Counted from the first letter of the stretch, positions 52,782 through 62,233 are shown. The stretch: 64,000 nucleotides of DNA from JAGPCK01 sp964535575 (GCA_964535575.1 CAZHTC010000003.1:62001-126000), one strand, 5' to 3'. Made by a program: numbers and translations. The notes: generated by a model not told the origin, from the sequence alone.

Positions 52782-53545
52782 ATATTTTTTGATGAATGAA
52801 TTTGTGAGGAGGATTTTCGGGCCAAACACCAAGTGCTTATTCCTACCGGATACCTCACTTTTCCAATAAGCTTGTTTTCAAGATTAAGCCAGCTGATTAA
52901 GAGGTGATTCATAAAGGATGTAGGCGCATGAATATTTTTATGAACGTTCTTATTATAGTGGAATAACCTGTTTAAAAATTGAATTAATATGGCCGGGAAA
53001 AAAAGTGCCACATTCCAGTATCCGCTCTTTACCGGATCGAATCCTGCTTGCTGCAGTTTTTTTTTCAGTTCAATCCTGCTGTATCTTCGGTAATGGTGGT
53101 TCAGTTCATCATGTTTGCTCCATAGTGATGAAAAGGCAGGAACAAACACCAACACCATTCCTTCGGGTTGGAGCAATTGATACCAATTGGCTAGTGCGGT
53201 GCTGTCATCGGCAATATGTTCAAGGCAGTCCGAGGCAATTAGGATATGGTAGTATGCCGGCTCCAACTCAGGTGTGGTTGCGTCCATACAATAAACCTGG
53301 GGAAGGCCTCTTTCTTTACATTTTTTAACAGCTTCTTCACTCACATCTATACCATGTACCTCCACAAAGGAATACTTTGACTGCAGTTCTTTAATCAGAA
53401 TTCCTCCTGAGCACCCTATATCCAACATACGCATGTTGGGTTTGATAAATGGTTTGAGCAATTGATGTATGGCTTTGCGCCTAGTTGTAAACCACCACTG
53501 TTTTTCCTCAAAATGGTGATACTCTTTTTCAAAGTCTTTATCCAT
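52778..53545 (-). CDS. Class I SAM-dependent methyltransferase
   Basis: 255 residues. Motif I MLDIGCSGGILIKEL, acidic VHGIDVSEEAV and the post-motif LIASDCLEHIADDSTA. The C-terminal LVFVPAFSSLWSKHDELNHHYRRYS pattern is shared with the protein at 40285-41022. The substrate is unknown. It follows gldH by 18 bp on the same strand and overlaps the CDGSH gene. Confidence 0.86.
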   Translation of the reverse strand: MDKDFEKEYHHFEEKQWWFTTRRKAIHQLLKPFIKPNMRMLDIGCSGGILIKELQSKYSFVEVHGIDVSEEAVKKCKERGLPQVYCMDATTPELEPAYYHILIASDCLEHIADDSTALANWYQLLQPEGMVLVFVPAFSSLWSKHDELNHHYRRYSRIELKKKLQQAGFDPVKSGYWNVALFFPAILIQFLNRLFHYNKNVHKNIHAPTSFMNHLLISWLNLENKLIGKVRYPVGISTWCLARKSSSQIHSSKNI

Positions 53546-53563
53546 GCTTCTGAAAGTTTCCGG

Positions 53564-54034
53564 TCAATCTTTCGGATCTCCTTTTTCAATACGTATGCCT
53601 GCAGCTGCAACAGCCGCAAGCGTGTCATCTCGCATGTTTTGTTCTATGCGGAAACGATAAATACCCCTTTGGGCAAGATTCGCATTTTTAACAACCAGAA
53701 ATTGGTAGTCATACATATCTCCCAAACCACTTCCCAGCCATTTTCCCAAATCGTCAGCCAACGGAATTTCAAACCGTTGTTTAAGGTCTTTTTTGTCGGG
53801 TAATTGTGTATGTAACAATACAAACATATTGTTGTATTTGTAATCGGAGCGAATGCGGGTGTTGAGGTAAATATTATAAAAATACCCTGTGTCTTCAACC
53901 ATCACATCAAAACCAACCAAATCTTTATAGAACCAATTGTATCCCGGAATTTCTTTGTTTTCATCAATCACCCGGTTTGGGTCGCATGAGGTTAACCCGA
54001 TGAGTAAACATAAAACACAAAACAGATTACGCAT
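53564..54034 (-). CDS. gldH: Gliding motility lipoprotein GldH
   Basis: 156 residues. Lipoprotein signal MRNLFCVLCLLIGLTSCDPN with lipobox TSC (Cys17). Mature region with YNWFYKDLVGFDVMVEDTGY, YLNTRIRSDYKYNNMFVLL and KWLGSGLGDMYDYQFLV, typical of GldH. It is needed with other Gld proteins for gliding and T9SS function in the Flavobacteriia and is common in non-gliding relatives. Its start overlaps the ricT stop by one base, and ricT-gldH adjacency is conserved. Confidence 0.9.
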   Translation of the reverse strand: MRNLFCVLCLLIGLTSCDPNRVIDENKEIPGYNWFYKDLVGFDVMVEDTGYFYNIYLNTRIRSDYKYNNMFVLLHTQLPDKKDLKQRFEIPLADDLGKWLGSGLGDMYDYQFLVVKNANLAQRGIYRFRIEQNMRDDTLAAVAAAGIRIEKGDPKD

Positions 54035-55476
54035 TATTCAGCAGGCGGTTTTGGTGGATTGTTATCATTACGCTTCTGTGCATTGGGGTTGTTTCCCCGA
54101 TTGTTTCGGTTTTGATTGTTCCGCTGGTTATTGTTTCGGTTATTATTTGGCCTGTTCTGGTTCTGTGGTGGACGCTCGTTTCGTGGTTTTTGCCCTTCTT
54201 TGTTTTGAGGAGGTGGTTCCTGACGATTCGGATTGTGCGAATGCGGAGTATTTGTTTTAGGTTTTTCCTGATTTCCTGTCTCTTTTCGCTGTTTGTTATC
54301 GCCACTCCGTGTCTCTCTTCTTTCGTTTTGATTGTTTCGATGGGAGGAATTGCTGCGGTTGTTGTTTTGGCCTTTTTTCTTTTTTGGACGATCCAAACGG
54401 GTAATGCTGTCTTCGCCCACCATGTCTTTATAGTCGGGTTCTTCAATCACCACCTCTTTTTCGTTCGCATATTCTGAAAGCATAGCGGGTTTTTCGCCAC
54501 GGGCATTCATTTCCATCAGCTCTTTTACCTTTTGTACTGGTAAACTAATCCAGCTATTGCTGTCTCCGCCAATTACGGTAAACAGCATGATTCGTCTTAA
54601 AATATCGGTTTTTTGCAGAATGGCCCTTCCTGTTTCAAGCTCAATGGTTAGTTTATCGTCTTTAGGAAACTCCTGAAGAGCCTCCACATAGGTATCGAGT
54701 TCGAAATTAAGACAGCACTTTAATCTTCCGCACTGACCTGAAAGTTTGAGCTGATTCAACGATAAATTCTGGTAACGCGCTGCCCCGGTATTTACCTGTT
54801 TAAAATCAGTGAGCCATGTACTGCAGCAAAGGGTACGTCCGCATGAACCGATTCCGCCCAAACGACCAGCTTCTTCCCGGTAACTTATCTGACGCATTTC
54901 AATTTTCACCTTGAAAGCCTCAGCCAGGCGTTTAATCAGTTCCCTGAAATCCACCCGTGCCTCGGCCGTGTAGAAAAATACGGCTTTACGCCTGTCGGCC
55001 TGATATTCCACATCGCTTAATTTCATATCCAGCCCTAATTCAATGGCAAAACTACGTGCCTTGTACTGGGTAGGAATTTCAAGTTCCTTGCATTCCTGCC
55101 ATTTAGCCAAATCGGCTTCGGTGGCTATGCGATATATTTTTTTGATGCGATCGTCATCTTCACTCACTCCGGCTTTTTTAAGCTGAAGTTTTACCAACTC
55201 TCCCTTCACTGAAACTCGGCCAATATCATATCCTCCGGTTTCAACTTCAACCACAATAGGCTCGTCTTTGTACAAATCAAGATGATGAACGTTCCGGTAA
55301 AACCCTTTCCGGCTTCCTTTAAAACTAACTTCCACCACATCAAAAGGACGCATGGAAGGAGGCAACTCCATATCGGCAAGCCAATCGTAAACATTTAATT
55401 TATTGCAGCCACCCGTGCTGCACCCGCCCGAACTACATCCTCCGCCTTTTGTACCACAAGCTACTCCACATCCCAT
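54034..55476 (-). CDS. ricT: PSP1-domain protein RicT, with long disordered tail
   Basis: 480 residues. Cys/Gly-rich head (MGCGVACGTKGGGCSSGGCS), a PSP1 domain (about 45-290) with conserved Cys pairs GSCGRTLCCSTWLTDF and SGQCGRLKCCLNFE, then a tail of about 110 residues rich in Asn, Arg, Pro and Gln (NQNRPNNNRNNNQRNNQNRN). In B. subtilis RicT with RicA/RicF carries iron-sulfur clusters and affects RNase Y. The tail is an addition, probably RNA-binding or phase-separating. Upstream holB stop is 50 bp away. Confidence 0.9.
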   Translation of the reverse strand: MGCGVACGTKGGGCSSGGCSTGGCNKLNVYDWLADMELPPSMRPFDVVEVSFKGSRKGFYRNVHHLDLYKDEPIVVEVETGGYDIGRVSVKGELVKLQLKKAGVSEDDDRIKKIYRIATEADLAKWQECKELEIPTQYKARSFAIELGLDMKLSDVEYQADRRKAVFFYTAEARVDFRELIKRLAEAFKVKIEMRQISYREEAGRLGGIGSCGRTLCCSTWLTDFKQVNTGAARYQNLSLNQLKLSGQCGRLKCCLNFELDTYVEALQEFPKDDKLTIELETGRAILQKTDILRRIMLFTVIGGDSNSWISLPVQKVKELMEMNARGEKPAMLSEYANEKEVVIEEPDYKDMVGEDSITRLDRPKKKKGQNNNRSNSSHRNNQNERRETRSGDNKQRKETGNQEKPKTNTPHSHNPNRQEPPPQNKEGQKPRNERPPQNQNRPNNNRNNNQRNNQNRNNRGNNPNAQKRNDNNPPKPPAE

Positions 55477-55526
55477 ACGTTATATTTCTCTTTTCAATAA
55501 GGTTCAAAAAAAAATGAGTGCCTGAA

Positions 55527-56645
55527 TTAAGCCACCGGCTCCAATTTTATCAGACTCCTCTTAAGAAACAAAGATAGGTTCATCAAAATGATTTTTGGGT
55601 TGGCATTTCGCTCGATATATCCAATAGATGAGGTAAACTCCTGATTGATAGATTCTAAATTTTGTTCGTGAATGAATAAAGCAAATTTGGTTACAAAAGC
55701 TTCTTCGCTATCATCTACTCGCAGCAGTTCGTTAATCTGGTGCCGTTTCATAAATGCCTCGCGCATCATGTGCAGCCCGTAGCGCAAAAAGTTTTTAAGG
55801 TTTTCTCTTCCCATCCCACCGGCTTCGTCAATCCAGTCAACAAGATCCTTTGCATTTTTTCCGATACACAGGTTCATCCACTTCTTGAATTGTTCAAGCA
55901 GGTCCTGCTCATCCTCATCTATATGCGAAATGGCTTCGCTAAAATTGCCTTCAGCCAATTTGGCAATGGTAGCTGCCCTGCTCATTTCGAGATTGTATTT
56001 TTCTGTGAGAAGTTGTTTCACTTCCTCATCACTGAAACGATTTATTTTTATCATTTGCAAACGTGAAAGAATGGTAGGTAACATTTTTTCCGAATCGTTA
56101 GCTATAAGAATAATGAGTGTTTTTTCAGGGGGTTCTTCCAGCAGTTTAAGCAACATGTTTCCTTCATTGCCCAAGTATTCGGGCATCCACATCAGTTGCA
56201 TTTTATATTCTGCTTCAAAACTTTTTAGCCCCAACCTGCGAATAATATCACGTGATTCTTCAGCGGTAATATTCCCCTGCTTGTTTTCAGCTTTTATGTG
56301 TTGCAGCCAGGTATAAACGCTCAGGTATGGGTTTTCCAATAAAATTTCTTTCCACTCGGTAATCAATTCTTTACTTTGTTTGTGAGGGGAAATTGTTGGA
56401 AACGTAAAATGTAAATCGGGGTGAATCAGTTTGCTTATTTTAATACAGGAGGGGCAGGTGCCACAACTGTCATCGGCTTTTTTACTGGTGCAGTTTACAA
56501 ATTGTACATATGCCCATGCCAGTGCCAGATTAGCACTCCCTTCAGGTCCCAAAAATAACTGGGCATGACTGATGCGCTGTTCTTTTACCGTTTGCAACAG
56601 ATGCTGTTTTATTTTATCGTTTCCGGGTATGTCTTTGAACTGCAT
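55527..56645 (-). CDS. holB: DNA polymerase III subunit delta'
   Basis: 372 residues. Clamp-loader AAA+ fold: LFLGPEGSANLALAWAYVQF is a degenerate P-loop as expected for the non-hydrolysing delta', a zinc-binding Cys group NCTSKKADDSCGTCPSCIKI, then LLKLLEEPPEKTLIILIAND (SRC/sensor region) and TILSRLQMIKINRFSDEEV. It acts in the clamp loader. Likely cotranscribed with ricT and gldH. Confidence 0.9.
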   Translation of the reverse strand: MQFKDIPGNDKIKQHLLQTVKEQRISHAQLFLGPEGSANLALAWAYVQFVNCTSKKADDSCGTCPSCIKISKLIHPDLHFTFPTISPHKQSKELITEWKEILLENPYLSVYTWLQHIKAENKQGNITAEESRDIIRRLGLKSFEAEYKMQLMWMPEYLGNEGNMLLKLLEEPPEKTLIILIANDSEKMLPTILSRLQMIKINRFSDEEVKQLLTEKYNLEMSRAATIAKLAEGNFSEAISHIDEDEQDLLEQFKKWMNLCIGKNAKDLVDWIDEAGGMGRENLKNFLRYGLHMMREAFMKRHQINELLRVDDSEEAFVTKFALFIHEQNLESINQEFTSSIGYIERNANPKIILMNLSLFLKRSLIKLEPVA

Positions 56646-56683
56646 GCTTCGAAGTTAATGATTGTACACAGCAAAAATATCAA

Positions 56684-58153
56684 TTACTTTCTGCTGTAAT
56701 TGGGAGCTTCTTTGGTAATGGTAATGTCGTGCGGATGACTTTCTTTCATTCCTGAAGGGGTAACACGGGTAAATTTGGCTTTTTGCAAATCCTTTATGGT
56801 TTTAGCTCCGCAATAACCCATGCCTGCACGCAATCCTCCTACCATTTGGTAAACCACATCTTTTAAATTGCCTTTATAGGGAACAATGCCTACAATTCCT
56901 TCGGGAACTAATTTGGAAATCTCTTCTTCGGCATCCTGAAAATAACGGTCTTTGGAGCCTTCTTTCATGGCTTCAATAGATCCCATTCCCCGGTATGATT
57001 TAAACTGACGTCCTTCATAAATAATAGTTTCTCCTGGCGATTCCTCAACACCGGCAAACATACTGCCTGCCATAATGGTGCTGGCACCTGCGGCAATGGC
57101 TTTAACCAAATCGCCACTGTAACGTATTCCTCCATCGGCAATAACAGGAACACCTGTATTTTTTAAGGCACTGGCTGCTGCATATATGGCAGAAAGCTGG
57201 GGTACGCCAATACCTGCAATAATACGGGTAGTACAAATAGAACCGGGACCCACTCCAACTTTTACTGCATCGGCTCCGGCTTTGGCCAAATCACGGGCGG
57301 CCTCTGCGGTAGCAATGTTTCCAACTACCACCTGCAAATTGGAGAAAGTTTTTTTAACCAGTTTCAATTCCCCGATTACTCCTTTAGAGTGGCCGTGTGC
57401 CGTATCAATAATCACTAAATCAACTCCGGCTTTTACCAAAGCACTTACCCGGTCAATAGTGTCGGATGTTACCCCAACTGCGGCACCTACCAGCAAACGT
57501 CCGTGGTTGTCTTTGCATGCATTGGGATGGTCCTTAAGTTTCAGAATATCTTTATAGGTAATCAGTCCGGTGAGTTTACCTTTTTTATTCACCACCGGAA
57601 GTTTTTCAATCTTATATTTTTGCAAAATTCCCTCTGCTTTTTGTAAAGTAGTTCCCTCGGGAGCAGTAATGAGGCGGTCTTTTGTCATTATTTCGCTTAC
57701 CTTTTTATTGAGGTTTTTTTCAAAGCGTAAATCACGGTTGGTTAAAATTCCTTTGAGCATATACCCCTTATCAACAATAGGAATTCCACCAATTTTGTTA
57801 TCCTTCATGAGTTTGTGTGCGTCCTTCAGGGTGGCATCCTCAAACAGAGTTATCGGATCCATAATCATCCCGCTTTCGGAACGTTTAACCCTGCGCACTT
57901 CATCAGCCTGCCTTTCAATACTCATGTTTTTATGCAGAATACCTATTCCTCCCTGTTGTGCCAGCGCAATGGCCAGCCGCGATTCAGTTACCGTATCCAT
58001 AGCTGCCGATACCAGCGGGATATTAATGCGGATATTTCGGGTAAGCTGTGTGGAGGTATTTACCTCGCGCGGCAGGACTTCAGAATAAGATGGAAGGATT
58101 AAAACATCATCGAAGGTGAGACCATCACCGGTGAATTTTTTAGAATCGAGCAT
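56684..58153 (-). CDS. guaB: Inosine-5'-monophosphate dehydrogenase
   Basis: 489 residues, normal length. Starts MLDSKKFTGDGLTFDDVLIL; two CBS domains (about 95-205, e.g. IVDKGYMLKGILTNRDL and VVNKKGKLTGLITYKDI); catalytic loop GPGSICTTRIIAGIG with the reactive Cys; flap and NAD regions DGGIRYSGDLVKAIAAGAS and YRGMGSIEAM. It makes XMP in GTP synthesis. A TACTTTTG -7 box lies on the minus strand upstream. A distinct transcript from holB is possible. Confidence 0.98.
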   Translation of the reverse strand: MLDSKKFTGDGLTFDDVLILPSYSEVLPREVNTSTQLTRNIRINIPLVSAAMDTVTESRLAIALAQQGGIGILHKNMSIERQADEVRRVKRSESGMIMDPITLFEDATLKDAHKLMKDNKIGGIPIVDKGYMLKGILTNRDLRFEKNLNKKVSEIMTKDRLITAPEGTTLQKAEGILQKYKIEKLPVVNKKGKLTGLITYKDILKLKDHPNACKDNHGRLLVGAAVGVTSDTIDRVSALVKAGVDLVIIDTAHGHSKGVIGELKLVKKTFSNLQVVVGNIATAEAARDLAKAGADAVKVGVGPGSICTTRIIAGIGVPQLSAIYAAASALKNTGVPVIADGGIRYSGDLVKAIAAGASTIMAGSMFAGVEESPGETIIYEGRQFKSYRGMGSIEAMKEGSKDRYFQDAEEEISKLVPEGIVGIVPYKGNLKDVVYQMVGGLRAGMGYCGAKTIKDLQKAKFTRVTPSGMKESHPHDITITKEAPNYSRK

Positions 58154-58184
58154 GGCAAATAATTAGGATTGATTACTTGCCGGG

Positions 58185-58192
58185 CAAAAGTA
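58185..58192 (-). promoter_or_regulatory. -7 element TACTTTTG of guaB
   Basis: On the minus strand TACTTTTG fits TAnnTTTG and lies 31 bp before the guaB ATG. Confidence 0.5.
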
Positions 58193-58291
58193 GGGGAAAG
58201 ATTTCAATAATTTGTTACCTGAACTAAATTATCCCACATCCTGTGTATTTTTTATTCTTTAGTCATCTGCCTGGCGTATTACCTTTACCCC

Positions 58292-59311
58292 ATGATGCAG
58301 GAAGAATTTAGCATTTCCTTAAAACCATACAACACCTTTGGGATTGATGTGCAGGCTGATAAGTTGGTGCACATCCAAACACAGGAACAGTTAAAAGAAC
58401 TTATTCGCAATGGGGCATTTACCACCGGCCCTTTTTTAATTTTAGGAGGCGGAAGCAACGTGCTGTTTACAAAAGATGTGAACGGACTGGTTGTAAGAAA
58501 CGAATTAAAAGGCATTGAGGTGATCAAGGAGGATGACAGCTATGTGTGGGTGAAAGCAATGGGCGGAGAAATATGGCATGAGTTTGTACTTTGGAGCATA
58601 GAACGGAATTTTGGCGGCATTGAGAATCTTTCACTCATTCCGGGTACTGTGGGTGCTGCACCCATGCAAAATATAGGCGCTTATGGAGTGGAGATTAAAG
58701 ATACATTTGATAGTTTGGAGGCCTTCGATTTGAAAACCGGAGCATTAAAAGTTTTTTCTCAAGGCGATTGCAGGTTTGGATATAGGGAAAGCATATTTAA
58801 AAATGAGGCTAAAGGAAGCTATTTTATTGTTTCGGTTACGTTCAAATTGAACAAACATCCGGTGTTTAATAATTCTTACGGAGCCATACAACAAGTGCTG
58901 GAACAAAACGGGGTGAAGGAATTATCCATTAAAGCAATAAGCGATGCGGTTATAGCAATCCGAAGCAGCAAATTGCCCAATCCTTCCGTAATTGGAAATG
59001 CCGGGAGTTTTTTCAAAAATCCCGAAATAGACATAACTCAGTTCAACACATTAAAGCAACAATATTCTTCTATTGTGGGGTATCCCACCTCGTCCGGTAA
59101 AATTAAAGTTGCGGCAGGGTGGCTTATTGAACAATGCGGGTGGAAGGGAAAGCGTGTTGGCAATACCGGTTCGCATAAAGATCAGGCATTGGTTCTGGTG
59201 AATTACGGAGGGGTAAAAGGAGAGGAAGTATATCAGTTAGCCGAAGCCATTAAAAAGTCGGTAGCTGATAAATTCGGGATTAACATACAAATGGAAGTGA
59301 ATATTATCTGA
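58292..59311 (+). CDS. murB: UDP-N-acetylenolpyruvoylglucosamine reductase
   Basis: 339 residues, type I MurB length. FAD-binding FLILGGGSNVLFTKD, then GGIENLSLIPGTVGAAPMQNIGAYG (SIPG-type loop) and the catalytic Ser region VIGNAGSFFKNPEI, with GWLIEQCGWKGKRVG near the end. It reduces enolpyruvyl-UDP-GlcNAc to UDP-MurNAc. The start has two consecutive ATG codons; either is possible. Confidence 0.97.
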   Translation: MMQEEFSISLKPYNTFGIDVQADKLVHIQTQEQLKELIRNGAFTTGPFLILGGGSNVLFTKDVNGLVVRNELKGIEVIKEDDSYVWVKAMGGEIWHEFVLWSIERNFGGIENLSLIPGTVGAAPMQNIGAYGVEIKDTFDSLEAFDLKTGALKVFSQGDCRFGYRESIFKNEAKGSYFIVSVTFKLNKHPVFNNSYGAIQQVLEQNGVKELSIKAISDAVIAIRSSKLPNPSVIGNAGSFFKNPEIDITQFNTLKQQYSSIVGYPTSSGKIKVAAGWLIEQCGWKGKRVGNTGSHKDQALVLVNYGGVKGEEVYQLAEAIKKSVADKFGINIQMEVNII

Positions 59312-59378
59312 TAAGATTCATATTTCTTTAACGCATAAAAATTACCTGCCTCTTTTTATTTTCGTTGATATTTGTGAC

Positions 59379-60266
59379 ATGCCCCGTAAATGTTTCAGTA
59401 TTATTGCGTGTAGCATTCTGTTGTGTTGCGAGATCGTTTGCACTCCTGCAACAAAGGATTCAAACGAAAAACCGTTAGAAAAAAAGCAAACGGAAGATTT
59501 AAATAAACCACCGGTTGATACTTTTTCTGCTCCGGTTGAGTTGGTAGGTTATCAATTGATACCTCATGATTCAGTAAACCTGAGCGATAGTTTAACCAAA
59601 GCAGTGATTTGTGCATTAAACCGCATGGATGCCTATCATTTGGGCAGGGCTGATTCACTTGTTATACCCAATATAATTACAGAAGATTTTCTTCGTTACA
59701 CTCCATTCCCAACTGAGTGCAGTTCATTGAAAGAAATTCCAAAATGTATTCTAATTTCTTACCCTTTACAGGCTTTTGCGGGTTACGAAAACGGGAAATT
59801 GATAAGGTGGGGGCCGGTAAGTTTGGGCAAACAATCTTCACCCACACCACTCGGACTTTTTTACTGTAACTGGAAATCAAGGAAAACAGTAAGCACCATT
59901 AATCCAGAATGGATTATGGAGTGGTATATTAATCTCGATAACCGTTTGGGTGTTTCCATGCACCAATATGATTTACCAGGTTATCCTGCTTCGCACGCCT
60001 GTGTAAGGTTGTTAAAACACGATGCTGTTTTTTTGTACCGATGGACGGATTCCTGGCAATTAAAAGATGATTGGAATATATTGCGTTACGGGACTCCTGT
60101 ACTTATTTTTGGGTCTTATGTATTCAAAACTTCATCACCCTGGTTTAAAAACGGAGAAATGTTGACCATGCGGGAGGATGAACTTACCAAAGAAGTTTCA
60201 CCCTATTATGCAGAATTGATGCAAAGGCTGCAACCCACCGGTGGTAGCATTGGACCTTCACCTTAA
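59379..60266 (+). CDS. L,D-transpeptidase (YkuD) lipoprotein-like
   Basis: 295 residues. An N-terminal signal (CFSIIACSILLCCEIVC) is followed by a low-complexity linker and a YkuD catalytic domain with the His in GVSMHQYDLPGYPASHACVRL and catalytic Cys in SHACVRL. The usual Gly of SHGCVR is Ala here. Other YkuD features: YPLQAFAGYENGKLIRWGPV and SPTPLGLFYCNWK. It forms or edits 3-3 crosslinks or anchors protein to peptidoglycan. Convergent with and overlapping the GreA-like gene by 4 bp. Confidence 0.85.
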   Translation: MPRKCFSIIACSILLCCEIVCTPATKDSNEKPLEKKQTEDLNKPPVDTFSAPVELVGYQLIPHDSVNLSDSLTKAVICALNRMDAYHLGRADSLVIPNIITEDFLRYTPFPTECSSLKEIPKCILISYPLQAFAGYENGKLIRWGPVSLGKQSSPTPLGLFYCNWKSRKTVSTINPEWIMEWYINLDNRLGVSMHQYDLPGYPASHACVRLLKHDAVFLYRWTDSWQLKDDWNILRYGTPVLIFGSYVFKTSSPWFKNGEMLTMREDELTKEVSPYYAELMQRLQPTGGSIGPSP

Positions 60267-60733
60267 TAAATTTGGCTGATAGTTAATTTACGTCCGTTAA
60301 ATTCAACAAAATCATTTTTTGTTTTTCCGGTTAATGAGCGGGCTAAGGGAGCCTTGGGAGAAAGAACAATAATTTTTTTATCAGCGAGATGAATAACACC
60401 AATACCCGCAGCAACAAACAGCAATTCCGATCCACAGTCAATTAATGCTCCGATCTCTGCCTGTTGGTGATGAACGGTTAAATCAATTTTCAGCAATTGG
60501 GTCAGTTCTTCTTTTGCTTCAGCCAGTTGTTTGGCATTCCGGTCCCGGTCTATCTGGCTCATCGCCCTTCCGGTTTCATACTTATCTCCGGCACTGCTTT
60601 TTTCTTCGCTGTTGGCACTTTCCTGAGCTGCTTTCATGGCGTGTTCTGCCACCTGCATTCTGTTTTGAATATATTTTTTGCAAGCGTCAACTATTTCTTC
60701 TTTAAATGCTTGTATCTCTTTGCCTGATTTCAT
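60263..60733 (-). CDS. GreA/GreB-like transcript-cleavage factor family protein
   Basis: 156 residues. A coiled-coil N-terminus (KEEIVDACKKYIQNRMQVAE) and the Gre C-terminal domain with ALIDCGSELLFVAAGIGVI, LSPKAPLARSLTGKTKNDFV and FNGRKLTISQIY. Gre factors stimulate RNA polymerase backtracked-RNA cleavage. The family is often misnamed as an acyl-carrier-protein synthase in Bacteroidota databases. Whether this divergent member acts on RNA polymerase is untested. Confidence 0.8.
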   Translation of the reverse strand: MKSGKEIQAFKEEIVDACKKYIQNRMQVAEHAMKAAQESANSEEKSSAGDKYETGRAMSQIDRDRNAKQLAEAKEELTQLLKIDLTVHHQQAEIGALIDCGSELLFVAAGIGVIHLADKKIIVLSPKAPLARSLTGKTKNDFVEFNGRKLTISQIY

Positions 60734-60831
60734 TCGGACGACAAAGGTACATTGATTACAATAGTTTCAGCACTATAAAAATCATGTAATCAATTCTTGT
60801 TACTCTTTCAGTTTATCAGCACCTTTGCACC

Positions 60832-61911
60832 ATGATCACCGAAAAAGAAATACTTCAGGCCCTGAGCCACGTAGAGGAGCCCGATTTACACAAAGATCTG
60901 GTAATGCTGAATATGATTAAAGATATTCAGATTAATGACCTCAATATTGAATTCACCATTGTATTAACAACCCCTGCTTGTCCGCTGAAAGAAAAAATTG
61001 AAAAAGATTGTGTAGCGGCCATTCATCAATATGTAAATGATAAGGCCATTGTTAAAGTACATATGGCATCCAACGTAAGCAGCACCCGTCAGGATAAATT
61101 TGTGTTGCCCGGTGTACGCAATATTGTTGCAGTTATATCCGGAAAGGGAGGCGTTGGTAAATCTACCATTGCAAGTAATCTAGCTATGGCTCTTTCGTTG
61201 TCAGGGGCAAAAGTAGGGGTACTTGATGCCGATATTTACGGCCCGTCTCAGGCATTAATGTTTGGCTTGCAGGGCGAGCAACCTTATATGGAGGAAGTAG
61301 ATGGAAAATCTATGATGATCCCATTGGAGAAGCATGGAGTGAAAGTAATGTCGGTTGCATTCCTTTTAAAACCCGATCAGGCCGTTGCGTGGCGCGGGCC
61401 AATGGTTTCATCGGCCCTTAAGCAATTTGTGAGCGATGTAAGCTGGGGAGATCTGGATTACCTAATTCTGGATATGCCTCCGGGAACCGGAGATATTCAT
61501 TTAACTCTATTGCAAACAACTCCACTTACCGGTGTGGTGGCTGTTACCACTCCACAGGAAGTGGCGCTGGCCGATGCACAAAAGGCTATTGCCATGCTTA
61601 GCATGGTTCCTGTTAAAATTCCTGTTTTGGGTGTGGTTGAAAATATGTCCTGGTTTACACCCGTTGAATTGCCGGAGAATAAATATTTCATTTTTGGTGA
61701 AGGTGGAGGGGAAAAACTTGCCTCACTTTCCTCAAGCCCCCTACTGGCAAAGATTCCGATTTATATGGGTATCATGAAGGGTGCTGATACAGGAGAACCA
61801 GCCGCTTTACAACAGGATTCACCTTATGGAAAAATCTATAGTCAGTTGGCGCAGGCAGTTGCTCAGCAGGTGGCTATTGTAAACGGGAAAACCTCATCAG
61901 TTTCGGCATAA
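60832..61911 (+). CDS. Mrp/NBP35-family iron-sulfur carrier ATPase
   Basis: 359 residues. N-terminal MIP18/DUF59 domain (EKEILQALSHVEEPDLHKDL, 1-85) and a deviant Walker P-loop SGKGGVGKSTIASNLAMALS with VGVLDADIYGPSQALMFG. Relatives load and transfer 4Fe-4S clusters. The usual CxxC of the family is replaced by FTPVELPENKYFIF and no Cys follows, so cluster binding may use other ligands. A CACCTTTG box precedes it. NifU lies 58 bp downstream, in keeping with Fe-S work. Confidence 0.92.
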   Translation: MITEKEILQALSHVEEPDLHKDLVMLNMIKDIQINDLNIEFTIVLTTPACPLKEKIEKDCVAAIHQYVNDKAIVKVHMASNVSSTRQDKFVLPGVRNIVAVISGKGGVGKSTIASNLAMALSLSGAKVGVLDADIYGPSQALMFGLQGEQPYMEEVDGKSMMIPLEKHGVKVMSVAFLLKPDQAVAWRGPMVSSALKQFVSDVSWGDLDYLILDMPPGTGDIHLTLLQTTPLTGVVAVTTPQEVALADAQKAIAMLSMVPVKIPVLGVVENMSWFTPVELPENKYFIFGEGGGEKLASLSSSPLLAKIPIYMGIMKGADTGEPAALQQDSPYGKIYSQLAQAVAQQVAIVNGKTSSVSA

Positions 61912-61945
61912 AAAACATTAGCCCACGCTCTTTCACTTTTTCCAT

Positions 61946-61953
61946 TATATTTG
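61946..61953 (+). promoter_or_regulatory. -7 element TATATTTG before nifU
   Basis: TATATTTG fits the consensus exactly and lies 16 bp before the nifU-domain ATG, so nifU can be transcribed separately from the Mrp gene. Confidence 0.55.
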
Positions 61954-61969
61954 CCCTAAGTTTACACAT

Positions 61970-62215
61970 ATGTCAGTTACCGATAACATGCTTCATGAAA
62001 AAATAGAATTGGCACTTAATTCCATGCGTCCGTTTCTGCAGGCCGATGGAGGTGATGTGGAGTTTATAGAAGTAACTTCAGATATGGTGGTAAACCTTCG
62101 TTTATTGGGTGCATGTAGCAGTTGTGCGATGAGCCACATGACCATGAAGGCAGGAATTGAAGAAGGACTAAAGCGGGCAATTCCCGAAATAACCGCGGTA
62201 GTTGCCGTTAATTAA
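61970..62215 (+). CDS. NifU-like iron-sulfur scaffold domain protein
   Basis: 81 residues, a stand-alone NifU C-terminal domain. ALNSMRPFLQADGGDVEFIE and the cluster-binding CSSC in RLLGACSSCAMSHMTMKAGI are visible. It is a 4Fe-4S scaffold or carrier like NfuA and probably works with the Mrp-like ATPase encoded just upstream. Confidence 0.95.
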   Translation: MSVTDNMLHEKIELALNSMRPFLQADGGDVEFIEVTSDMVVNLRLLGACSSCAMSHMTMKAGIEEGLKRAIPEITAVVAVN

Positions 62216-62233
62216 ACCGCCTTCTCCGGTTTA
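62213..62233 (+). terminator. Possible weak terminator after nifU
   Basis: TAAACCG pairs with CGGTTTA (7-bp stem, 7-base loop) overlapping the nifU stop. The tail is only weakly T-rich. Confidence 0.35.

Noticed and set aside
54112..54477. Hydrophobic plus-strand frame opposite the RicT tail
   Set aside because: Antisense reading of Asn/Arg/Pro codons gives false membrane-like sequence.
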